Source: Rhizobium sp. BT03
Lineage (GTDB): Bacteria; Pseudomonadota; Alphaproteobacteria; Rhizobiales; Rhizobiaceae
Length of the DNA: 64,000 nt
Assembly (NCBI RefSeq): GCF_030053155.1
Contig: NZ_CP125640.1
Location: 3,694,001 to 3,758,000 of the forward strand
Direction of reading: 5' to 3'
Shown piece after piece: positions 25,735 to 33,085 of this stretch; positions within the stretch are counted from its first letter, which is position 1, and every line of letters begins with the position of its first letter. Made by a program: the position numbers and the translations under genes. The notes below the pieces were generated by a model that worked only from the letters and a program-made list of their open reading frames with translations, was not told where the DNA came from and did not search any database.

Positions 25735-26784
25735 TTATGCGGCGACACTTGCTGCCCTCGGCAGATTTTCCATGATCTCGCGCCACTCGGCGCGTTCGTC
25801 GGAACCTTCCTTCCGCTTGCCGAAGAACTGGATGATCATCTCGCCTTGCGTATTGTAAGCCTCCAGCGAAGTAACGTGGCCGTCCTTGGTCGGCTTGCGC
25901 ACGGCCCAGGTCTCGGCGATGTGATCCTGGCGCAGATGCAGATGGAAGGTCGGGTCCATGATATTGATCCAGGGACCCATGGCCTGGACGTTGAAGATCG
26001 GGCCGGAATGGATCTGGACGATGCCGTCATTGGCGACGAAGCACATGATCGGCAGGCCGGATTTCACCGAGGCATGCATCATCTCCGCCGTGGCGCTGTT
26101 GTCGAGCTTCCAGGCATAGTCGTCGCCGACGCTGCGCACGGCCGCCTGGCGGCCGATCTTCAGGCGCTTGAGCATGCCGAAGAACTCGTGGGTGTCGGTG
26201 AGCCTGCTCCAGTTGTCGCGCAGCTCGTCGCGGCTGACGTCGGCGGGTTCGTCGACGATATTTGCGGTCTCGGTCTCGACGAAGTCCTGCGACTGGTCTT
26301 CCAGCTTCAACGCGGCGACCATCGCATGATAGGCCTCGACATTCGAATTCGGGCGCAGGTGCACCTTGTGCACGGCGGTACCCGCCTTGTCGAAATATTG
26401 CAGGCTGAGGCGCACCTGGTCGCCATCCGTCTTGGATACGGCGAAGCCGTGTTCCCAACGGCTCGGGAAGATGCGCAGGTCGATATTCTCACCGAGAACG
26501 ATGGCGGCCTGCGCGCCGCTTTTGATGTTTTCGAAGATGCCGATCTTTTCGTGCACGGCACTTTCATTGCGCGACAGCGCCATCACTTCGCCGAGGCTCG
26601 CCACGCGTTCGAGAAACTTCAGCGCGCTGCCATCGATGCGGGTGACGCTGATGCCGGTTTCGGCGGCGACGAGGGCTGCCTCGGAAATCTTCAGCTGGGC
26701 GGCGATATCGCGCTCGCGCAGCTTCGGGTTTTCGGCGCGAAACGCACGGATTTCGGCTGGCGCCGGTCTTGTCTGTTCGGTCAT
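25735..26784 (-). CDS. hmuS: haemin transport/degradation protein HmuS (HemS family)
   Basis: A 349-residue cytoplasmic HemS/ChuX-like protein built of two repeats, with a haem-axial-ligand candidate in the second half of each (for example GPWINIMDPTFHLHLRQDH). It accepts imported haem and passes it on or degrades it. It lies between hmuP and hmuT in one operon, and the haem monooxygenase HmuQ is encoded about 3 kb away, so the actual haem-opening activity in this cell may be divided between them. Confidence 0.94.
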   Translation of the reverse strand: MTEQTRPAPAEIRAFRAENPKLRERDIAAQLKISEAALVAAETGISVTRIDGSALKFLERVASLGEVMALSRNESAVHEKIGIFENIKSGAQAAIVLGENIDLRIFPSRWEHGFAVSKTDGDQVRLSLQYFDKAGTAVHKVHLRPNSNVEAYHAMVAALKLEDQSQDFVETETANIVDEPADVSRDELRDNWSRLTDTHEFFGMLKRLKIGRQAAVRSVGDDYAWKLDNSATAEMMHASVKSGLPIMCFVANDGIVQIHSGPIFNVQAMGPWINIMDPTFHLHLRQDHIAETWAVRKPTKDGHVTSLEAYNTQGEMIIQFFGKRKEGSDERAEWREIMENLPRAASVAA

Positions 26785-26802
26785 GTGTTACCTACTATTG
26801 GC

Positions 26803-27060
26803 CTACTTATTGAGAATGAGCTTGCCCTGGCGGGTGATCTTCAGGCGATAGATCACGCCGTCGTGTCTGATCATGATCTCGTTCGTGCCGCGGAAAAGAT
26901 CCGCGCTTTCGACGATCCGGTGCTGCGCCGCGGGTTCGCTCGGCAGCGGCACGTGCTTAAAATTATCTGGCTTTTCAACCATCATTTCGGTTGGCAATTC
27001 CGTGAGGCCGGGGATCGGCGCCCCGGTTGTGATGACATTTATCTTGACTTTCTTACTCAT
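26803..27060 (-). CDS. hmuP: haemin uptake protein HmuP (HemP family)
   Basis: An 85-residue protein with the HemP core SADLFRGTNEIMIRHDGVIY followed by RLKITRQGKLILNK. In Bradyrhizobium HmuP is a co-activator of haem-uptake genes that binds DNA and works with Irr, so the protein may be both first gene and regulator of the hmuPSTUV operon. I looked for Irr/RirA motifs in the 100-base upstream region and did not find a convincing one. Confidence 0.93.
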   Translation of the reverse strand: MSKKVKINVITTGAPIPGLTELPTEMMVEKPDNFKHVPLPSEPAAQHRIVESADLFRGTNEIMIRHDGVIYRLKITRQGKLILNK

Positions 27061-27161
27061 AGTTTTTTAAAGACGCAATAGGAGACTAATACGGTCAAGT
27101 TTTCGAAATTGCTGATACGAGCTGCCTGCCGGCGGCGCGCGACGATGACGGAGAAGGTTTT

Positions 27162-27587
27162 ATGACAGGTAGGTTTGCGGCTGTTGCGGCCGGCATGGCG
27201 ATGACGTTTTCAAGCGTATGTCAGGCGCAGGAGGCGGCACCGGCAACCTCCCTCGATGTCGAACTCAATGCGCTGGCGCCCTCGCAGAAGGGCTGCATGA
27301 TGACCTTCGTGGCGCTGAACCAGCTGCCCGCCGCCATCAACAAGGTCTCCTTCGAGCTTGCCTTCTTCAACGACAAGAATGCCGTCGACCGCATCACCGT
27401 GCTCGATTTCCGCGATCTGCCGCAGGGCAAGAAGCGGGTGCGCCAGTTCGATATGCCGAATGTCAAATGCGAGAGCGTGACGCGCATCCTCATCAACGAC
27501 ACGCCTGTTTGTGACGGGCCGGCGGCGGGCGAATGCATGAAGGGTCTCGTCACCCGCTCGCAGATTTCTGTTCCCTTCGAGGGCTAA
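27162..27587 (+). CDS. secreted protein of unknown function
   Basis: A 141-residue exported protein. GGAGAAGG precedes the ATG; residues 1-23 form a signal peptide ending SSVCQAQ. The mature part has four cysteines (CMMTF, VKCES, PVCDG, GECMKG) that could form two disulfides, and a beta-rich centre (NKVSFELAFFNDKNAVDRI). No family recognised with certainty. It is divergent from hmuP and lies ahead of tonB, suggesting a link to envelope or iron uptake functions. Confidence 0.8.
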   Translation: MTGRFAAVAAGMAMTFSSVCQAQEAAPATSLDVELNALAPSQKGCMMTFVALNQLPAAINKVSFELAFFNDKNAVDRITVLDFRDLPQGKKRVRQFDMPNVKCESVTRILINDTPVCDGPAAGECMKGLVTRSQISVPFEG

Positions 27588-27593
27588 GATAAC

Positions 27594-27613
27594 GCCGGGG
27601 ATGAACCCCGGCG
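27594..27613 (+). terminator. hairpin after the secreted protein gene
   Basis: CGCCGGG, loop ATGAAC, CCCGGCG: a 7-bp perfect stem seven bases after the stop codon, ahead of tonB. There is no T-tract, so it may attenuate rather than fully terminate. Confidence 0.45.
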
Positions 27614-27644
27614 GACATGTTTCAGGCTGTCCGAGGCGTAACTA

Positions 27645-28967
27645 ATGGCGATTTCAGCGAAGTCCAGATCGAGACAGGTGCTCATCGGGGAGACGGACGC
27701 CGATAGCAGCCTGAACGACAATGTTCCGGGCGTCCATCCCGGCCACGAGCTTTCCGAATTGCGCAACGCGCAGCGGCAGCCGGCCGGCGAAACGGTGATC
27801 CATTACACGCGCTTTGCGCAGATATCCTCCTTTCCCGACCATCCGGAAACAGCGCCGGCCGCTCCGCTCTCTGCGCCGCCGATGGATGCGGCGGTGGAAA
27901 AGCAGGATGACGAGAAGAAGCCGATGCGGCGACGGTTGACGCTGAGTTGTGTCGGCTCGTTCTTTTTTCATACCGCGTTGGTCGTCACCTTGCTTGCGGT
28001 TATGCCCAAACCCTCGGATGAGACGCTGATGGAGGCAGGCGAAGCGATCAGCGTCGTCATGCTCGGGAGTTCCGACGCCGATCAGAGCGCAGCCGGCGAG
28101 ACCGAGGTGACTATACAGGAAGAAGTCGTTCCCGAAGCGGTTGAACCCGACACGGTCAGGCCAGTCGAGACCGCAGAATTACAGCCGGAGGCTGTCCAGC
28201 CGACTGACGCGGAGCCTGTCGAAGCTGTTCAGCCCACGCAGGAGGTTACACGTCAGTCGGCTGAGACGGTGACAACCGCAGAACCGGAAGTCCTCGTATC
28301 GGAAAGCCCCGCGGAAACTTCAGTCGCACAGCCGATGTCAGCAATAGTGCCGGAGCAATCCCCGGAGATGCCGATAACATCCGCGGAGCCACCCATCGCA
28401 GCCGCGATGCAAGCCGAGCCGGAAGAGATCAAACCTGTTGAGACGGCCGCAATTTCTCCGGAGCCTGAGCCGCCGGCAGAGATCGTCATGCCTATGCCAA
28501 AACCAAAGTCGGAAAAACTGGTTGAAAAGAAGCCGGTGGAGAAAAAGCAACCTCCGAAGAAGGCGCAGGGTTCCGAGGGGGATGCCAAACAGGAGGCGCG
28601 CAGGGGCGCCGCCGATGGGCAGGCGGACGCAAACTCCGACAATAATTCACGCACCTCGGGCGGAAGGATTGGAACTGGGGGTGCCTCCGAAGCCAATTAC
28701 AAAGGCAAGCTCGTCTCGCGACTGTTTCGTTGCGTTGACCGGATTGAATCGCGGTATCGTCGCGAGTCGGCGTCCCTGAATGTTCGCATCACGATCAACC
28801 GCAATGGAAATATCACCGCGTCGGGCCTGGTCCGAGGTTCGGGGTTGGCCGAGGTGGATAGCGCCGTTATTTCCCGGATCGCTTCTTGCAACCTTCCCGC
28901 TATGCCGGATGACTGGGCTGGATCCTCGCGCTCGTACACTTTTCCAGTCCAGGTCACTGCCCGATAA
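27645..28967 (+). CDS. tonB: TonB energy transducer
   Basis: A 440-residue TonB. A long cytoplasmic N-terminal extension (about 95 residues) precedes one membrane segment (about 99-119) that keeps the SxxxH motif (SFFFHT) needed for coupling to ExbB/ExbD. A long Pro/Glu/Val-rich periplasmic spacer (120-330) follows, then the C-terminal domain (YKGKLVSRLFRCVDRIESRY, and the final SYTFPVQVTAR). Adjacent to hmu genes, so it probably powers the haem receptor. exbBD are not in the window. The extension is typical of rhizobial TonB proteins. Confidence 0.93.
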   Translation: MAISAKSRSRQVLIGETDADSSLNDNVPGVHPGHELSELRNAQRQPAGETVIHYTRFAQISSFPDHPETAPAAPLSAPPMDAAVEKQDDEKKPMRRRLTLSCVGSFFFHTALVVTLLAVMPKPSDETLMEAGEAISVVMLGSSDADQSAAGETEVTIQEEVVPEAVEPDTVRPVETAELQPEAVQPTDAEPVEAVQPTQEVTRQSAETVTTAEPEVLVSESPAETSVAQPMSAIVPEQSPEMPITSAEPPIAAAMQAEPEEIKPVETAAISPEPEPPAEIVMPMPKPKSEKLVEKKPVEKKQPPKKAQGSEGDAKQEARRGAADGQADANSDNNSRTSGGRIGTGGASEANYKGKLVSRLFRCVDRIESRYRRESASLNVRITINRNGNITASGLVRGSGLAEVDSAVISRIASCNLPAMPDDWAGSSRSYTFPVQVTAR

Positions 28968-29075
28968 ATATGATAAAAATAATCAACTTTATACTTTACT
29001 CTAAAAATCAAGTTTAATAAGGTCCACCCGCACACGCAGGAATCGTGTGACGATCAACGAGTGAACGGGTGGTAT

Positions 29076-29483
29076 ATGGCTCGCAAGGGCAAGAAGGGAT
29101 CGAACCGGGAGGTCCGCGATGTCGCGGGCGAGGGTGTTGCTCAGGCATCCGCCGGGCGATCCAAACTGGATGGCCGCAGTTTCCTGTATGTCGGCGGCCG
29201 CGACTGCCAGGTGGCGCATCTTCGCCAGATCGCCAGCAATTTCGGTGCCGAACTCATTCATCACGACGGCGGCCTGCGCGAGGCGGTGTCCCGCATCGAC
29301 ACTGTGCTGCCTTCGGTCGACTGCGTCTTCTGCCCGATCGACTGTATCAGCCACGATGCCTGCCTGCGCGTGAAGACCGGCTGCAAAAAGTTCGGCAAGG
29401 CCTTCATCCCGCTTCGCAACGGCAGCAAGTCCAGCCTGGAGCGCGCGCTGAATACGATGAACGAGCGAGACAATACCCGATGA
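29076..29483 (+). CDS. DUF2325 domain protein
   Basis: A 135-residue protein; ATG 29076 preferred over GTG 29061. The DUF2325 core is LYVGGRDCQVAHLRQIASNF and ELIHHDGGLREAVSRI, followed by a cysteine-rich segment (Cys83, 86, 90, 96, 103: VDCVFCPIDCISHDACLRVK) that could bind a metal, Fe-S cluster or haem. No signal peptide. Overlaps the next gene by four bases and lies in a three-gene operon ending with the haem monooxygenase hmuQ. Function unknown; a role in haem or iron handling is inferred from context only. Confidence 0.85.
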   Translation: MARKGKKGSNREVRDVAGEGVAQASAGRSKLDGRSFLYVGGRDCQVAHLRQIASNFGAELIHHDGGLREAVSRIDTVLPSVDCVFCPIDCISHDACLRVKTGCKKFGKAFIPLRNGSKSSLERALNTMNERDNTR

Positions 29484-29752
29484 ACGATCAGCGTCCCGAC
29501 GGTTTCACCATGATCGGCCTGCACAAGCTTGCCGCGCAGACGGGCGAGGGCCTCGTGCCCGAGCTCTACGAAGTTTTCCGGCAGCATGCCGAGCGCCAGG
29601 AGGTCTACCAGAACGTGGCGCTGTTTCCGACCTGGGAGGCGCGCATGCCCGGAGAAGCGACGGCGAAACCGCTTGGCCCGGCGGCGGCAAACGGCAATAA
29701 TGTTCTCGCCTTTCCCTCGTATGCGGCAAGGGCCGGTAAGAGGAAGGCGTAA
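29480..29752 (+). CDS. small conserved-looking protein between DUF2325 and hmuQ
   Basis: A 90-residue protein whose ATG overlaps the DUF2325 stop (ATGA) and which ends nine bases before hmuQ, so it is translated from the same message. It is soluble, with a helical N-terminal half (GFTMIGLHKLAAQTGEGLVP, ELYEVFRQHAERQEVYQNVA) and a Pro/Ala-rich tail ending in basic residues. I do not recognise a family. Tight coupling on both sides is the main evidence that it is real. Confidence 0.75.
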   Translation: MNDQRPDGFTMIGLHKLAAQTGEGLVPELYEVFRQHAERQEVYQNVALFPTWEARMPGEATAKPLGPAAANGNNVLAFPSYAARAGKRKA

Positions 29753-29761
29753 GGAGATCGC

Positions 29762-30076
29762 ATGTATATCGCAATGAACCGCTTCAAGGTCGCAGTCGGG
29801 AACGAAGGTGATTTCGAGACAGTCTGGCGCAATCGCGATTCCAGCCTGGCCGAAGTGCCCGGTTTCGTCGAATTCCGCCTGCTGCGCGGCAAGGCCAGCG
29901 AAGAGGAGGGCTACACGCTCTATTCCTCGCACACAGTCTGGACGAGCGAAGCGGATTTCCAGAACTGGACGAAGTCCGAGAATTTTCGCGCGGCGCACCG
30001 CAATGCCGGCGACCGCAAGGCCATGTACAAGGGCCCGCCTGTTTTCGAAGGCTTCAACGTCATCGAGGGCATATAA
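29762..30076 (+). CDS. hmuQ: haem-degrading monooxygenase HmuQ (IsdG-like)
   Basis: A 104-residue dimeric ferredoxin-like ABM-fold protein. The catalytic triad of IsdG/IsdI enzymes is conserved: Asn6 (MNRFKV), Trp69 (FQNWTKSE) and His79 (FRAAHR). Rhizobial HmuQ opens haem to biliverdin and iron. AAGGAG precedes the ATG. Downstream a RIME-type hairpin at 30116-30164 may end the transcript. Together with HmuPSTUV it completes a haem-iron acquisition route; its biliverdin could also reach the bacteriophytochrome encoded at 5979. Confidence 0.9.
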   Translation: MYIAMNRFKVAVGNEGDFETVWRNRDSSLAEVPGFVEFRLLRGKASEEEGYTLYSSHTVWTSEADFQNWTKSENFRAAHRNAGDRKAMYKGPPVFEGFNVIEGI

Positions 30077-30115
30077 CTGGGTTCGTGCGATTTTGCAGGG
30101 GGAAGGCGAGGCATT

Positions 30116-30164
30116 CCTCTCCTCCCTCATTCCTGTGCTTGTCACAGGAATGAGGGAGGAGAGG
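30116..30164. repeat. short RIME-like palindrome
   Basis: A perfect 22-bp inverted repeat around a 5-base loop (CTTGT), containing CCTCCCTCATTCCTGTG and its complement. It is the arm sequence of the element at 21452-21592 joined without the central segment. Located 40 bases after hmuQ, it can act as a strong transcript-end hairpin. Confidence 0.8.
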
Positions 30165-30252
30165 TAGGGCTTCCCGACAGCCGCCCAATTTGCGGATGGC
30201 TACTCTGATGTGGCCCATCCTCAGAACCGGGAAGTCAAGCTTCCCAACTTCC

Positions 30253-30630
30253 TCAACGCCGTTCGCGCAAGACGGCGCCGGCGGCAACGGCCAACCACCC
30301 CAGCATCATCGCCCAGCCACCGGTGGGGGCGGCATAGGAGAAGAGGCCGGCGCCGGTGAAACGCAGGGTCATGAGGTCGCCGGCAAAGAGCAGCGTTCCG
30401 ACAATCATGAGCAAACCGGCCAGCCAGGCGGTTTTGAGCTTGGCAGTGCCAAGAGCCAATGCCAGCAGCGCAGGAGCGTGCGCGAGGCACATGGCGGATG
30501 CGGATGCCGCCAGGTTGGCTTCGCCGCCGCCATGAGCGGCAAGTGCAGCAAGAGCCACGCCGGCGACGCCGAACAGGCCGGCAAAAAGATAGAGCACTGG
30601 CTCCAGACGCGCATTCGGGCTCATGGTCAT
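30253..30630 (-). CDS. DUF423 membrane protein
   Basis: A 125-residue integral membrane protein of the YgdD/DUF423 family with four membrane segments (for example LYLFAGLFGVAGVALAALAA and GGWAMMLGWLAVAAGAVL) and the family-typical AAHGG after the first segment. Its start overlaps the stop of the truncated haemoglobin gene (ATGA), so the two are co-translated. Function of the family is unknown. Confidence 0.88.
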   Translation of the reverse strand: MTMSPNARLEPVLYLFAGLFGVAGVALAALAAHGGGEANLAASASAMCLAHAPALLALALGTAKLKTAWLAGLLMIVGTLLFAGDLMTLRFTGAGLFSYAAPTGGWAMMLGWLAVAAGAVLRERR

Positions 30631-31016
30631 TCCTTGTTCTGCATGTGATAGGCGAGCCGCTCAACCGGCGCCCAGATGAGATCGCGCAGCGCCTGGCTTG
30701 ATATCGTCTCGTCGAGGGCGCGGCGGAAGCAGAACAGCCACTCGTCGCGCTCGATGGGGCCGATCTCGGCGACGAAATGGCGGCTGCGCAGGCGCGGATG
30801 GCCGCGTTTGTCGGTATAGAGCGGCGGGCCGCCGAGATAGCCGCTCATATATTCGTAGAATTTCTCTTCGCTGCCGTGAAGGCTCGGCGGGTGCACGGCG
30901 CGCACGTGGCGTGCCTCCGGCAGCCTGTCCATCAGCTCGTAAAAGCGGTGCGTCAGCGCCCGCACGACAGGATCGCCGCCGATCGCTTCATATAGAGTGG
31001 TGACCTTCTCGCTCAC
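30627..31016 (-). CDS. group II truncated haemoglobin
   Basis: A 129-residue globin of the trHbO type. It starts with TTLYEAIGGDPVVRALTHRF, the group II N-terminus; the distal side lies in the YMSGYLGGPPLYTDKRGHP region and the proximal His in RLRSRHF. Group II proteins bind O2, NO or react with peroxide and are linked to protection against nitrosative or oxidative stress. Co-transcribed with a DUF423 membrane protein, which may be its membrane partner (inference). Confidence 0.92.
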   Translation of the reverse strand: MSEKVTTLYEAIGGDPVVRALTHRFYELMDRLPEARHVRAVHPPSLHGSEEKFYEYMSGYLGGPPLYTDKRGHPRLRSRHFVAEIGPIERDEWLFCFRRALDETISSQALRDLIWAPVERLAYHMQNKE

Positions 31017-31146
31017 GAAACCATCCCAGATGTCATCCCCGTCTGCCGACCTTCATGCACCGGGGGTGAAATGATCGCAACTGTCATCAAGCTGCCGCGG
31101 CATTTCGCGCATAATGCCGGCACCGCAAGGGTTTCAACCGATTCTT

Positions 31147-31174
31147 CTTGACAAAACCGTCCGGACGGTATCTT
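31147..31174 (+). promoter_or_regulatory. promoter with overlapping TetR operator
   Basis: CTTGAC (31147-31152) and TATCTT (31169-31174) are spaced by 16 bases, and the spacer contains the perfect palindrome ACCGTCCGGACGGT (31156-31169). This fits autorepression by the TetR protein encoded immediately downstream, with control of the SMR pump. Confidence 0.65.
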
Positions 31175-31182
31175 TTAATTGC

Positions 31183-31746
31183 ATGTCGAACGCTCATCAT
31201 CGCAAGAAACAGCCTGTCCTCGTGCGCCAGCAGTTGCTGGATGTCGCGGCGCGCCTTGCTGCCAGCGAAGGCATGGCCGCGGTCACGCTCGATGCGGTGT
31301 CCGCCGCCTCCAGCGTCAGCAAGGGCGGGCTGCTGCATCACTTTCCGACGAAGAATGCGCTGCTTGACGCCCTGTTCGAGAGCCTGCTCGAAAAGTTCGA
31401 CGCCGATATAGAGGAACTGATGCGTGGCGATCCGCTGCCGCAGGGCCGTTTTACCCGCGCCTATGTGATGGCCGTATCCGGTCTCAAGGATCGTCCCGAC
31501 GATTCCAGGAGCTGGACGCAGGTGACGATCGCGCTTCTTGCCGAACCCCGGCTGCGCCTTCGCTGGCGCCAATGGGTGCAGGCGCGGGCGGAAGAATATG
31601 TCGGCACCGATTCGTCCCTCGACGCGCAGCTCGTGCGTTTCGCCGCCGATGGGCTGTGGTTTGCAGATACGCTGGAAAGCCACGATATCGACGGCGTTCT
31701 GAGGCGGGACCTCATCGACCGCCTTGTCGAACTGACCGGGAAATAA
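31183..31746 (+). CDS. TetR-family regulator of SMR efflux
   Basis: A 187-residue repressor. ATG 31183 (MSNAHHRKKQP) is chosen since the longer frame from 31114 would run across the promoter. The helix-turn-helix is VTLDAVSAASSVSKGGLLHH, with TetR_C_6-like C-terminal domain. It is 17 bases upstream of the SMR transporter gene and has a palindromic operator in its own promoter, so it most likely senses the exported drug. Confidence 0.9.
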   Translation: MSNAHHRKKQPVLVRQQLLDVAARLAASEGMAAVTLDAVSAASSVSKGGLLHHFPTKNALLDALFESLLEKFDADIEELMRGDPLPQGRFTRAYVMAVSGLKDRPDDSRSWTQVTIALLAEPRLRLRWRQWVQARAEEYVGTDSSLDAQLVRFAADGLWFADTLESHDIDGVLRRDLIDRLVELTGK

Positions 31747-31763
31747 TCCGAAGGAATTTCGCC

Positions 31764-32105
31764 ATGAGCCAGGCTGCCGTCTACGGGCTGTTGTTTGCCG
31801 CCATCGTGCTCGAGGTCATCGGCACGACCGCGCTGCAGCTGTCGCAGCAGTTCACCCGTATCGGGCCGACGGTGCTCGTCGTCGCCTGTTATGCGGCCGC
31901 CTTCTATTGCCTGTCGCTGACGCTGAAAAGCATTCCTGTCGGCATCGCCTATGCAATTTGGAGCGCTTTGGGAATCGTGCTGATTTCCTCGGTCGGTCTG
32001 GTCTTCTTCAAGCAGCGTCTCGATCTGCCGGCGATTGTCGGGCTCGGGCTGATCATTTCAGGCGTTGTCGTCGTCAATCTCTTCTCGAAATCAATTTCCC
32101 ATTGA
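31764..32105 (+). CDS. small multidrug resistance (SMR) transporter
   Basis: A 113-residue, four-helix inner-membrane drug/proton antiporter. The essential glutamate lies in the first helix (FAAIVLEVIGTTALQLSQ, equivalent to EmrE Glu14), and helix 3 has the SMR motif GIAYAIWSALGIVLISSVG. AAGGAA precedes the ATG. Expressed with the TetR gene upstream. Substrate is probably a lipophilic cation such as a quaternary ammonium compound, by family knowledge. Confidence 0.92.
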   Translation: MSQAAVYGLLFAAIVLEVIGTTALQLSQQFTRIGPTVLVVACYAAAFYCLSLTLKSIPVGIAYAIWSALGIVLISSVGLVFFKQRLDLPAIVGLGLIISGVVVVNLFSKSISH

Positions 32106-32234
32106 TATTGCTGTGATATTTCTAGACGGATTTTCGATCTTCGGCGGGTAAATTTTCCCCTTTGTCAAATTCCTGACAAAGGTCTATGTGTTGCTGAGAT
32201 GTGGAGGAGACAAGGCGCAGCCAGCGCGGTTTTC

Positions 32235-32246
32235 CAAAGCGCTTTG
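32235..32246. promoter_or_regulatory. LacI-family-type operator upstream of thuA
   Basis: CAAAGCGCTTTG, a perfect 12-base palindrome with the central CG common to LacI-family operators, 45 bases before the thuA start. No LacI gene is present in the window. Confidence 0.45.
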
Positions 32247-32290
32247 AATCTCCCGCCTATCGATACTTCCAGTTTCTACAGGAGCACATC

Positions 32291-33076
32291 ATGGCCATTC
32301 GCACCGTCGTCTGGGGAGAGAATATCCACGAGACCACCAATGCGATCGTCCGCGGCATCTATCCCGAAGGCATGCACACGACGATCGCCGATGCGCTGAA
32401 TGCCGATCCTGCCATCTCGGCGACGACGGCGACGCTGCAGGAGCCGGAACATGGTCTGAGCGAAGCCCGCCTCGCCGAGACCGACGTCTTGACCTGGTGG
32501 GGCCACAAGGATCATGGCGCGGTCTCCGACGTCGTCGTCGAGCGGGTCGCCAGGCGCGTCTGGGAAGGCATGGGCCTGCTGGTGCTGCATTCCGGCCATT
32601 TCTCCAAGATCTTCAAGCGGCTGATGGGCACGCCCTGCGCGCTGAAATGGCGCGAGGCGGGCGAGCGCGAGCGGCTGTGGACGATCAACCAGCGCCACCC
32701 GATCGCCGCCGGCATCGGCGAGCATTTCGAGCTCGAGAACGAGGAAATGTACGGCGAGCAGTTCTCGGTGCCGGAGCCGCTTGAAACGGTGTTCATCTCC
32801 TGGTTCCAGGGCGGCGAGGTGTTCCGCTCGGGCCTGACCTGGCGGCGCGGCGCCGGCAACATCTTCTATTTCCGCCCCGGCCACGAGACCTATCCGACCT
32901 ATCATGACGCCACCATCCAGAAGGTGCTGATCAACGGCGTCAAGTGGGCCTATAACCCTGAAGCAGCGTTGACTGGTATTACCGACGCTCCAAATGTGCC
33001 GGTAGAAAAGGCACTGGAGCCGATCGTCGAACGCGGCCCGAAACTGCACCAGGCCGGCGAAGCCGGTTACCGCTGA
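32291..33076 (+). CDS. thuA: ThuA-like trehalose utilisation protein
   Basis: A 261-residue ThuA-family protein (class-I glutamine-amidotransferase-like fold). AGGAG lies five bases before ATG 32291 ([15 protein letters not shown]). Family features include the [12 protein letters not shown] and [19 protein letters not shown] segments and [15 protein letters not shown]. In Sinorhizobium thuA and thuB follow the trehalose ABC transporter thuEFGK and start its catabolism through 3-keto intermediates. Here thuB follows after nine bases, but no transporter is alongside. Confidence 0.9.
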   Translation: MAIRTVVWGENIHETTNAIVRGIYPEGMHTTIADALNADPAISATTATLQEPEHGLSEARLAETDVLTWWGHKDHGAVSDVVVERVARRVWEGMGLLVLHSGHFSKIFKRLMGTPCALKWREAGERERLWTINQRHPIAAGIGEHFELENEEMYGEQFSVPEPLETVFISWFQGGEVFRSGLTWRRGAGNIFYFRPGHETYPTYHDATIQKVLINGVKWAYNPEAALTGITDAPNVPVEKALEPIVERGPKLHQAGEAGYR

Positions 33077-33085
33077 GGAGCATCC

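Noticed and set aside
27061..27161. Possible Irr or RirA box before hmuP
   Set aside because: AT-rich but no convincing ICE or TGA-N9-TCA style palindrome could be placed.
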